DNA of 64,000 nt from Azadirachta indica (Eukaryota; Streptophyta; Magnoliopsida; Sapindales; Meliaceae): assembly GCA_022749755.1 (NCBI GenBank), contig CM040453.1:7090102-7154101 (forward strand), given 5' to 3'. Shown piece after piece: positions 51,852-62,930 of the stretch. The position numbers and the translations under genes were made by a program. Numbering within the stretch: position 1 is the first letter of the stretch; each line of letters begins with the position of its first letter. The notes beneath the pieces are model-generated. The model worked only from the letters and a program-made list of their open reading frames with translations. It was not told the origin of the DNA and did not search any database.

Positions 51852-52842
51852 GTTGACAGAATAAATAAACTTTAATCATTTGACTTTTGAGGGTGAACGA
51901 TGCAGATTTTCTTTAATTAATTATGCATGACTTTGAGCATCCTTTAATTTACATAATATCATCAATTAAAATGATTTTTGCTAGAATCCATTTATGTTTC
52001 TTAATTAATTAGAGCTTAGCACATGATCATCCAGTTCAGTCTTCATTTAATAATAATATCTCAACAAAGGTAAAAAACAAAACTGAAGGTTGCATTTCAT
52101 TTTCAAGAATGCTCAGTACTTTTTCTTTTCACATTAGAATTTAGAAAGACTGCCGCAGGAGGAAGACTGTCAGCACTAGTCACTATGGAATAAAAAGCCT
52201 ATATTTTTAGGATTTCATTTCGTTTTAATGTAATATCAAATCTCGTCTTAATTATGATGTGAGCAGGATTCCATCTTAAAACCTCCCCTTGATTTTCTTT
52301 AAATTCTATGGCTTTTTGGGTAAATCTTCAACTATTGCAGTTGATAGTGAAATTGCAGAGCATACATTAATTTTCTGGCTTGGGAAAAATGAAAATTCAA
52401 TAGTCCTATAACAAATAAATGAATTACGGGTATCATTTTCTGGTCCAGGATATGATAGAATTGTAAGGTAAGCCAAGCCACGCCAGTTTCTTTAGTTCTC
52501 ATCCCTTGTATTCACCTTTTTTCGTGATGACTGATATTAGGTTGTTTGATTGACAATACATAAAAGTCAAATTTTTATGGTTTAATATCTCAATCATTGG
52601 TTTAATAATTCAAGTAATGTAACTTTATCCTTCAAATCTGATACAAAGAGTATGAAAGTGAGTGTAAAATTTGATTTTCCCGTTCCCAATGATTTTGAGG
52701 TTCCTCCATGAGGATTTCTTGAAACTCAGCCTGTAAGGTAAATCTACTCAACATCCTTGAAGCAAAGAGAATCAAGGATCTAGAATATATGGAAACTTAT
52801 AATTGACAAAAGCAAATCAAAGCTTCATGATTCCCACATGGG
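47961..52842. other. AT-rich spacer between CSLA and the helicase-like gene
   Basis: About 4.9 kb without a supported gene. Holds A-rich tracts (47997-48060), a TA run (about 49394-49420), an ATA run (50282-50301) and a GA run (about 51817-51848). Isolated small frames (49260, 50869) are not credible genes. Confidence 0.5.
51817..51848. repeat. (GA)n microsatellite
   Basis: AGAGAG dinucleotide repeat of about 15 units preceded by an A run. Confidence 0.9.
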
Positions 52843-53233
52843 TTATGATGTAAGACACAAGTCTCTTAGAGCTTCAGGCACAACCTGCCCACATTGTTCT
52901 AAGATTCCAATCATTTGTCCCACATGTGGTGCATCCTCTTTTGTGATGAAGCTATGCAATACGCCATTCACAGTATGACGGGCCATGCTTGTCAGAATTT
53001 CAACATAGTTCTCCATTGACAGAATGAAATCTGGGATTATCACAACTTCATATTCTCCTAACTCCACTGTACTCATCTGATCTATGTCAATCATTGAAAC
53101 TGCAGGTATCTTTCTGCCTTCAGCTTCCAGACTGGAAAAACACAAAAGGTATTAACGAAGATCAGTTATGTCACATGTATCATGTGGTATATAACAGACA
53201 TTACTGCAAAGAATAATTATATCAATACGTTTT

Positions 53234-53267
<34 letters not shown>

Positions 53268-56200
53268 AGTTCGTCCATTATTTATTTGTAAGACAAACAA
53301 ACTACATTGTGTCTTGCAACTACTTCCTGGTACAACTCCTGCTTCACATTGTAATCTCAATTTGTCAAACATATATTGGTAACACCTTCTGTATACATAA
53401 CCAACATTCTAGTCCTAAGTATGGAATAACAAGTGGCAAACGTAATTAAGAAACCTGGCAGTTAAAAAAACTAGCAATTTTAGTCTTATATATCGTAAAA
53501 TATTATCATTAAAACAGCAGTTTATTTATATCTGAAGGAGTTGACATTCACCTTTTCTTAACATGTGAAACAATACATTTTGAGCCACTTGAGATAGAAT
53601 AACCCTTGAAGTTAAGAGTTGATACTAATTTTTGGAACTTGCTATCTTTACCAATAACACATAGCATCTTCAGAGGTTCGGAATGGAGATGATTGTCGTA
53701 AGCATGATCCAAAACTTGAATGCTCTGCAAAGATCATTAACACTAAGAACCAAGGAAAATGCAAGTACAATGAACTACTGCCAGCCAAATTTGTAATCAA
53801 TTGATGAAATAAAATAAACACACGCATCAAAAAGAAGAGTAGGAGGAGGAAACTTCCATCATGATACTACTATTATAACAGGATTTTCTTTTTGTTGGGG
53901 GTGGGGCGTGGTAGGGTGGGGGGGGTGCACGGGGTGTGTGATTGGGGGAAGCCATTAAAAAGCCTAAATGGTCGCCTAAGCAGATCAATGTGGTCTGCAA
54001 TTACATCATTATAGATCTTTTTCACATCAAAAGACTAACAAGGAGAACCCTGCCAACTAACAAGTTATGGTACTGGAAACTGGGTAAAGCAGATGTACTA
54101 AATGTCGCACCAACTGATGAATCAAAAACTGAAGAGCACAGAATAAATTTGATTCAGGCACTTTAATGTGCTCCACTATTTTAGCAACTGCAGTAGAAGT
54201 GTTAAAACGTAATTATGCACATACCTTCAATAATTTTTCTTCCTCTGAGGTACATACATTAATAGATTGGATGATGCATGCACTTTGACTGGCAACAGAC
54301 TGGTTAAGAGATAACCTGTAGATTGATCCAAAGAGAAGATTTTGCACTGCTGGAACAGAGGCATAACTAAGGCAATCATCGAAAACAACAGTGCGGGGCT
54401 TTCCAGAAATATACTGCCTAATAGAATTTAGGATGCTAAGATAACCGCCCTTAATAAGAGACTCAAGTCCATCAGCAACCTATTCAAGAGTCAAAATAAA
54501 ATGTGAGAAAGAGATGAAAAATTAAAAGCAGTGCAACAAAAATAACTTGTGATATTCAAGGCCATTACTAAATTTTGGACTTTCAGAAAGCAACTCAATG
54601 GAACAACAGCCAATTTGACAGTTGAATATGATATTGGTGTACTCGCTCTCACAATGCACACGTTAAATTAAGAAATTATAGTCAAACACATACATAGACA
54701 ATATTCCATGCATCCAAAACTTTTCACACCAGGAATGAGGAATTACTTCCTGGATGAATTGATAATTTTTTTTTATTAAAAGACATCAAATTACTCCCTT
54801 GTTTAAGAAACAAACATATAAAAACTAATGAAGGTTCTCACATAATGCAAGTTACATGGACAAGTCAGCAACAACTACAGAGCATGACCGAAATTAGTGA
54901 CGAAATCTACTACCATGTCTATTTAGAAGAATATTATGTTTTCATTACGTAATGATCATAGTGAAAACTACGATGTGGGGATGATGGTTGTTGACAATTT
55001 CAATAATGTAAATGGAAAGACCAACTTCTCATCTTCCCTACATTGATTTAGCAGGAATTACTCAAAACAGAGTGCATATGTTGTAGCACAAATCCGATAC
55101 ATTCCTCCCAGTATCTGGAAGGAGCATGGCTGTCAACCAAATAATATAGCTACGTGGACCACAAAACTGCACCAGCCACTGATAGCAAGTTACAGGAAAA
55201 ATTTCATCCGAGTCAGCAGTAACTACAACCAAAGTGAGTATGTGGGATGATGGTTGTTCACATTTCAATAACGTAAAATTGAAAGATAACTTCCCATCTT
55301 CCCTACATTGATTTAGCAGGAGTTACAAGTGCATATGTTATAGCACAAAGCTGATACATTCCTGCTAGTCACTAGAAAGAGCATGGCTGTCAACCAAATA
55401 ACATAGCTACATGGACATCAAAAGTGTAGCAGCCACTGATAGCAAGTTACAGAAAAATTTTTATCTGAGTCAGCAACAACTACATAGTCCAACCACAATC
55501 AGTGACAAGACTGCCCGAAATGTCCATTTAGAAGAATATTATATTTTTATTATGTAATGAGCATAGTGAAAACTGATGTGGGGATGATGGTTTTTGACAT
55601 TTCCAATAGTGTACAAGATAACTGCCCATCTTCCCTACGTGGATTTAGCAGGGAGTACATGAAACAGAGTGCATACGTATATTCCTGCCAGTCCTAGAAA
55701 GTCTTTGGCTGTCAACCAAATAACATAGGTACATGGATAACAAAAAATAAGAACTGGCACGTGTATCTATGTGTGAGAGAGGAAATATTCATGGCCTCCA
55801 ACAAGCATATTATGTAATCTGACATTGATACAGACAACAATTATTCTGACTTGCTAGAATAAAGAACTATACATATCAATTGCACTGCAAGAACAGAAAG
55901 AAACTAAAACCAAAGATTCAATTCTCACAGGGCACAGCAAAATACTATGAATGATTACGAAGTCGTGTCAAAATGCACACCAAAATGCTATGAATGATTA
56001 TGAAGTCATGTCAAAATCATGATGGAAATATGAGGAAAATACTCCGAAATAAATAAGTGTTGACTTTAACATTGTTATTTAATTATTTTTGTGTTTCCTA
56101 AAGAATAAACAAGGGATAAGGACAAAAAGGAAAGAGGACAAACTATTAACCAACAAGTTTTTAATTTTCCAGACTACAGAAAATTGTGAAAAATGTACCA

Positions 56201-58404
56201 GCAAGGAGACCCCAGATAAGTCGGTGGCCTTCAAGGAAACAAGCTCAAGAAGTCTCTCTGGTGTGGAAACAAGAAATTCAGGCTCGCAACTGGTCAAGCT
56301 ACACAGCAAAGAAACTTTTCAATGAAAAAGGACAAAGAAAACAAAACTTATATTCAAGTCATTTCAAGCAGTAGAAAGCATATATTGTGAAGGTGAACCA
56401 TTATCTTTTCTTTTTATGATAAGAATTGAGACTTGTCTCATGATAATAAAAGTAAAACAGTGCATTATCAACAAATAAGTGCATATTTATGTATATTGGA
56501 AAGGACACACAAAAAGTTAAGGTACAAATATATCCATTCCAGTATATGAATGCACACATCCGCATGTGTGCACACAAGTATCTGGTCTACTTATGAATAA
56601 CATCAAACTCTTAGAATATGATAAAAGCAGACTTGGAGCATATAATTACCCATTAATCTGGTGAGCTATGGCAGTACCAGGGTGTAGACTCACAGTATGT
56701 ATTCCAAGGGACTTCAAAGGCTTGCACACTGTGCGTACCTGAGAACAGTTTAGGAAAAATCATTAAACAACCAAATAGATGGCATGATAAGTCCCACTAT
56801 ATAAAAGTACAATGGTTAAAAAAAAAAAAATCCTTTTTTAATCAATTACTCAACAAATCAGAACAGAAATGAGAGTTTGTTGCTGTATGAACTAATATAA
56901 ACTAAATCCAACATATTTATAATTGGTAGAAAGAAGAAAAAGAAACCACTCTACTTCCCTTGACCTATCTAGCTTTACAATTGGCACAAAGGAAAGAAAA
57001 GAAACCATGCCTTCCCTTTATCATTTCAATTGAAATGGATCTATAGTATATATTAAGAAAACTCAACCAACTGTAGCATAAAGTATTAACCTTAAAAGAG
57101 GGTCTGAAATTAATCGCAATAAGCAACAGAGGATGAAAATGCTAAAAAGAAAGTAGCATACAAACCTTAACTGCTTTTGCTTGAGATGGTACAAGAAACA
57201 AAAGGAAGGGGCTGGTGAAAGAAAAACCTTCCTTCTCCTTTCTTGCAATAGTATCAGCAGCTGTAGAAACCATCCAGGCAATTTGCTCTATGGTAGAAGA
57301 AGAACCACTTGTTTCCAATATATCCTTTCCAGATGAATAACATTTCCAAAACTCAATTCCCCAAGAGTTGACAAACAAAGGTTTTTCCTGCTCAAATTTG
57401 TAGGTATCATCATGCCGCAATGCATACTCAATGGCATTCAAACAGAGAATAAGATACTTCGACGGACAACCCATGTTTTCACATGCTTGTTCCTGATGAC
57501 CATTGGCACAACTCTTCCCATTCAACAGAATCTCTGTTCTTCCGGAGTTAGCAGGGCTTCTCTTCCCCTCATTGTCAGTAAATGTAATGGATTTTTCCAC
57601 CTGATTCTTCAAACTGATAATATTATCATTTACCAGTTTTGGACGGTCTTCTTTTGTATTATTCTCACTTTTAGTTCCTTTCTTCGAAAGGGATGCATTC
57701 TTATCCTCTTGCAAAGGTTTTCTCTTCTTGGCTTTCGTTGTTTGAAAATCATTTTTATCATGCCGATCATTGAAAGGATCATCAGGGGTAGGAAGGCTAA
57801 AACACATCCCCTGAAATATGAAGAGAACATTGTGTTAGGTATACTAGATTACCTGGGAACATACAGATGATAAACGGGGCATTCAATGAACAAACTAAAT
57901 AAAGCAGCAGCTTCAACAAAAAGAGAGTTAATAAACAATCCAGATTACTCAGTACTCTTGAATCAAATGCCATACTAGAAACAGTAACTTTACATCAAAC
58001 CTAAAAAGGATGGGGCAAAAAAAATCCTTGCTTGCAAAATTATATCTTTTAACTCAAACAACATCAAATGCATATTGTCGCACAAGACTTCCAAAGACTG
58101 AAGCTATTTATGCAAAACCCATAAACCCGATCCTCCAAAGCAACACATAATCCCTATAAATATCAATAGAAGCAAGAAAAAAGAACAATAACAAATAAGG
58201 GGCTCTACATATAATAAACTTTACTTTTTCTAAGTGGGCAAAACAAGGTACCTGGCACTTGCGACGTTTACCGGACAAGCGGCGCTTCTTGGCGGCGATA
58301 ATGGCGGCGACACGAGCAGAAACTTTCGAAGAGTCTTTTTTATTTAGTTTCTTTCTCCTGGCCTTGTTTTTCTTTCTCATCACTGCATCGTCTCCTTTCG
58401 CCAT
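52843..58404 (-). CDS. DEAD-box-derived helicase-like protein with degenerate ATPase motifs
   Basis: Exons 58404-58252, 57810-57166, 56738-56650, 56298-56199, 54479-54225, 53724-53552, 53131-52843; all GT-AG and in phase, 567 aa. The N-terminus is strongly basic (KKNKARRKKLNKK, AAKKRRLSGKRRK), suggesting a nuclear/nucleolar protein. The rest follows a DEAD-box helicase: motif Ia-like FLVPSQAKAVKVR (about 256-268), Ib-like VSTPERLLEL (306-315), a motif II position reading VADGLES (330-336) instead of DEAD, a motif III region VVFDDCLSYAS without SAT, and a C-terminal end (HSFITKEDAPHVG, CGQVVPEAL) like the tail of the second RecA domain of DDX5/DBP2-type proteins. No Walker A GxGKT and no HRIGRTGR motif VI are present. 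It therefore looks like a pseudo-helicase, perhaps with a scaffold role in RNA or ribosome biogenesis (inference). I do not know an established name. Confidence 0.8.
53242..53268. repeat. Poly(T) tract in the last intron of the helicase-like gene
   Basis: About 26 consecutive T on the plus strand, so poly(A) in the transcript orientation of the minus-strand gene. Confidence 0.9.
53897..53934 (+). repeat. G-run tract with G-quadruplex pattern
   Basis: Four G runs of at least three (GGGGG, GGGG, GGG, then eight G) with loops of 1, 7 and 1 nt, plus a further GGGG. It fits the G3+N1-7 rule. It sits in the intron between coding exons 5 and 6 of the minus-strand gene, so the G-rich strand is the template strand. 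Confidence 0.75.
54864..55745. repeat. Threefold tandem repeat inside an intron of the helicase-like gene
   Basis: Three direct copies begin with GTCAGCA near 54864, 55212 and 55469, of about 348, 257 and 277 bp. Shared words include GATGTGGGGATGATGGTT, CATCTTCCCTAC, ATTTAGCAGG, GAGCATGGCTGTCAACCAAA and CCACTGATAGCAAGTTACAG. Copy 2 lacks the about 100 bp part with AGAAGAATATTAT that copies 1 and 3 have, and copy 3 lacks part of the end. Confidence 0.8.
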
Positions 58405-59860
58405 CTCAACAAATAAATAAACAAATAAATAAAAATGAAAATATTTAACCTATCTGTGTAAATCTGTGTCTGGTTATTGTATATACAGAGAAACAAAAAC
58501 GGAAACTTAAGTGTTAGAACAGAGGTGAAGTAAAGACGGCGGTTCGCGGTTTCATCTGTGACAGTTTATGTACACGTTGGAAGTGAGGGAACAGTGGCAA
58601 CACGAGTAATTTCAAAGAGTTTTAAGCGTATTTTATTGGTCGATGATTGGGCTGGTAATGGGCCTCTGGTTTTGGGACAGTTTATTGTAGGCCCAATTTT
58701 CTCACAACCAAGAGTAAATTTTGCGTTTTTTGCGTATGTATTTGTGATCCTAAGAGCAGCCCACTACCTACAATTTTGACTACAACCGTCATCTTAACTT
58801 GCAACTGCCTGCTAGTGGGGACGCAATTTGTTCAAAAGCCTGGGGAGGAGGTGGGTGGAATGGTATTCGAACAATATGTTGTGAGACGAAGTATCTGCCC
58901 AAAAAATTAAAAATAAAAATTATTAGAAATATTGATAGTGAATGAATAAATGAACTAAATTTGAACATTAATAAATTTACTAACTAATAATAATAAACCA
59001 AGCTAAACCTTGCAAGAGAGTGAACAGAAGAAATAACTGTATTGAAGCCTTACACTTCACAGGTCACAACCGTTATATTAATTGGTGACGCCTTTAAATT
59101 TAATTTGTGGCCTTTGTAGTAAAGTAAAATGGTAATTAACAATAATACTAAATTAAAACAATTGAATAACGGGGTTTTATCTCTCAAAAATTTTAATTAT
59201 ATACTATTTACTTGAATATGATCACAATTGAGACAAAATATGTTTCTTTAGTTATTATTATTATAATAAATTTCGTCGTCTGATAAATTTATTTGTATAG
59301 GAGAAAAGATTCATTTCTTTTCTTCTTTTCTTTCTTCTCTTAAATACTAGTTAATTTATTAAATTATTTAAAAAATTAATTTAAAAAAGATTTTAATTGA
59401 AAATAATTTATGATTTAGTGAAATTTTAATTAAATATAATTTTGTATCTTGATTAATTTCTAATTCAGATAAAGTATGACTTCTTAAAAAAAAAAATTCT
59501 TCATTATATCTGATTTTAATAAAAAAACATGCATCAAAATAATTATCTTATCAAACTGCTAAAAATCGACCAAAATTTGAATGTTCAGTAGACGGTCCAA
59601 CAACTGCTATTATTTTCTGAAAATTTTCTGCCAGAAGAACTTGGAGCCACCGAGGTATAATTGAAGAACACTGAAATCAAATTATTCAAATTAACATTGT
59701 GTTAAAATATAATGTAATTTCGTTTATTTTCTTATTTTAAAATGCATACAAATAAAAATAAAAACAAAAAGAAAGAATAACCCATATATTTTTCTTTTGA
59801 GAGCTGGAAGCTAGAGTACAGATAACCGCTGACGTGAAAATTTAAGAGAGATTTGCTCTA

Positions 59861-59915
<55 letters not shown>

Positions 59916-60616
59916 TATTATTATGGTATTTATGGGCTAAACATTCCATTTATTATAATAACAATAAGAATAAATTAAATGTTCTCGTTTTGTCTCTCTC
60001 TTTTCTTTTTCCTAATTACTATGATGATTTGTTTTCACTACTATATTCAAAATTGAATAATTTGTTGTTATTTTTGTATAGTAAATCTTTCTTCTTGTTC
60101 GTTAACATCTCCCAAGTTTCATATAAGATAAATTATATTTTAAAAAAAAAAAAGTTAGTTATCAAATCTTAATTAATAAAAAAGTGATTAATTTTATAAT
60201 CACTTAATGATTGATCATCTTATGTAAGACTTTTTCTGCTTACTATAGCAAATAAGTTAAAATGTATACTCTCATCAATCTTTGACAAAGACAGTTTTGT
60301 TTTGCATGGTGCTTATTTCTACAAGAAGTCGAAAGCTTGTTTGTCTTTATAGATAAATCAAAGTCTTCATTGACGTTCAACAGTTAATTATATTATAATT
60401 TGAAGTTACTATACTAGTCATGACTTGTAGCCGGCTGAAGTTGCTTTCTTGTTTTCTGCACGGTAACGTTGTCTGCATCCTTGTAGATTTAAAAACTATG
60501 TCATTTCATTCATTTTAAAATATATATCAGAAACAAATTCTTCCTATACCATTCATGGAATTTGGAATCTAAGCCTTCCATATTTAGGAATTCTTAAAGA
60601 AAAAGAAACAAAAGAA
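58405..60616. other. Divergent promoter region between the helicase-like gene and the GABA transporter gene
   Basis: About 2.2 kb between two divergent start codons. The left part is the leader/promoter of the helicase-like gene. A plus-strand open frame at 58558-58779 has no recognisable product. The middle is AT-rich with a long trinucleotide repeat. No confident core promoter motif was assigned. Confidence 0.5.
59861..59922. repeat. (TTA)n microsatellite
   Basis: About 20 TTA units, nearly uninterrupted. Confidence 0.95.
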
Positions 60617-62645
60617 ATGGGAACCATCCTTCCCAAATCATCTATGGATGCAACTCAAAGAGAGAAGGAAGAAGAACAGCTCAATCTTCCACAACAGCTC
60701 GACGCCGGAGCTCTTTTCGTCCTTAAATCCCGAGGTGAGTGAAAGAAAAATTGTTCATGCTTTGATCATTGAGTGGTTTTAATCATCTTATGTAGTTATG
60801 TGAAGTGGTTTTGATTATGCCAGGGTCATGGTTGCACTGTGGATATCATTTGACAACATCTATTGTAGCTCCGGCACTGCTGAGTCTTCCTCTGGCGCTG
60901 TCTTTGACGGGCTGGTTCCCCGGCCTTCTATGTCTGTCTCTGTCAGCCCTGGTCACATTCTATTCATATAACCTTCTGTCACTCGTTTTGGAGCACCATG
61001 CACAGCTGGGACAGCGTCAGCTTCGGTTTAGGGACATGGCCAGAGATATTTTAGGTCGGTAATAATCGTTAGACTTGATTTTAAATATTAATGTTGGGAT
61101 GATATTCTGAGACTAAAAATTATCACTTTGATCTGTTATTGCCCTACAGGCCCTGGATGGGGCAGATATTTTGTAGGTCCTATTCAGTTTGGCCTGTGCT
61201 ATGGTGCTGTTATTGCTTGCATTCTTCTGGGAGGGCAGAGCCTGAAGGTCATTTCCCAATAAGCTGATACTGAATTTTTTTTGTTGTTGAAACTGTTTGC
61301 ATTTCCTAACTTGATTTATATGCTAGGGAGTGGGATATGAACTTGTTTAAGTTTTCTGTGTTGTATCCAATGGTTTTCTTTTTTGGTTATTTGGCAGAGT
61401 GTATACTTGCTTTCTACCACAAGCAGAACAATGCAGCTTTACCATTTTGTTGTTATTTTTGGCGTCCTAATGCTAGTCTTGGCACAAATTCCATCCTTCC
61501 ACAATCTGAGGCATATCAATTTGATCTCTCTAATCCTTTGTATTGCTTATAGTGCTTGTGCCACGGCTGGCTCCATATATATTGGTAAGAAATGATTCAA
61601 CTGACAAGAATTTTAAAATAAATCCATTTCTTATACTAAAGGAGATTAATTCCTTTGCAGGAAATTCCAAGAACGCGCCTGCAAAAGACTATTCTGTTAA
61701 AGGAAGCAGAGAGAATCGAGCCTTTGGATCCTTCACTGCTATTTCAATCATTGCCACTACATATGGGAATGGAATTATTCCTGAGATACAGGTTGTATAT
61801 TTATCCCTTTTGTTTGTCAAGTGAAAATTTGGAAAAGGAATTTAAAACAAATATGTTGATCAAAAGTCTTGCTTATAAATTTGCTTGGCGAACAAAATTT
61901 CTAAAATAACCTTTGTCTTCAGGCGACTATAGCCCCGCCAGTCGAGGGAAAAATGTTCAAAGGATTATGTGTGTGTTATGCTGTGGTAGTCTCGACATTT
62001 TTCAGCGTTGCAATTTCTGGATATTGGGCATTCGGGAACAATCAGGCCCCGGGAACAGTTCTACAGAATTTCATTGTTGGTGGGAATCCTCTGTTGCCCA
62101 CTTGGGTTATCTTGATGACCAATGTTTTCACACTCTTGCAAGTAGCTGCTGTCAGTGTTGTAAGACTTGCTTACACCATCTAGTAGCAACAATAGCTGAA
62201 GATTCGTGTTATCTGGTTCAATTTTGAGCATTTTGTTATCGCTAAACTGCTCAAGTGATTTCAGGTTTACTTACAACCAACAAACGAAGCATTCGAAAAG
62301 AAGTTTGCAGATGCAAAAATAGACCAATTTTCCGTACGAAATGTTTTACCGAGGCTGTTTTTCAGGTCATTATCTGTTGTCATCGCCACAACTGTTGCTG
62401 CAATGTTTCCATTTTTCGGAGATCTGAACGCAGTGATTGGAGCATTTGGTTGCATACCTCTAGACTTTGTTTTGCCAATGGTATTCTACAATGTTACTTT
62501 CAAGCCCTCCAAACGGGGGCTAATTTTCTGGGGAAACACATTGATTGCCACAATCTTTACAGTGTTGGGGGTGTTGGGAGCAATATCCTCAATTAGACAA
62601 ATAGTTCTTGATGCTAACATGTACAGCTTCTTCGCTAACGTGTAA
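60617..62645 (+). CDS. GAT1: GABA / amino-acid transporter of the AAAP family (GAT1-like)
   Basis: Plasma-membrane proton-coupled transporter of the amino acid/auxin permease family, most like plant GABA transporter 1. Exons 60617-60734, 60824-61054, 61150-61247, 61398-61584, 61661-61791, 61923-62159, 62265-62645; all in phase, 460 aa (the Arabidopsis protein is about 450). A charged cytosolic N-terminus (about 35 residues) precedes about ten hydrophobic segments. Characteristic stretches: GSWLHCGYHLTTSIVAPALL (first helix), GPGWGRYFVGPIQFG, TTYGNGIIPEIQAT, SGYWAFGN, FFGDLNAVIGAFGCIPLDF and the C-terminal FKPSKRG. The exon 2 donor is GTCGGT, weaker than usual, but the adjacent GTAATA would break the frame. 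The related GAT2-type transporter is the main alternative; substrate is inferred from family. Confidence 0.92.
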
Positions 62646-62930
62646 TGTTAAGATTTCTACTTCATCAAGAGAATCAAAAACGTCCACGTGTATGCAGGAA
62701 AATACTTCTTGATACCAATACCTCATCATGTTTGCTAACTAATAGACATGATTAATATCAATGAATTACTTGATGGAAAACCAGGAGAATATGTAAACGT
62801 CAAGGCGTGCAAGAGCACTGTCCTAAAAGATATTTCTATCGCTTTAGGATAGTTTTCCACTACAAGAAAATTTGACAGTAGTATAGTTTTAAGATATAAT
62901 GATGGAACTCGTTGTAACCCTGCAAATCAA
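62646..62930 (+). other. 3' flank of the GABA transporter gene
   Basis: Probable 3' UTR followed by unassigned sequence. No distinct polyadenylation signal could be chosen with confidence. Confidence 0.4.

Noticed and set aside
61337..61552. Overlapping plus-strand frame across GAT1 exon 4
   Set aside because: It is an out-of-frame reading; the frame from 61398 continues the transporter sequence and joins both neighbouring exons in phase.
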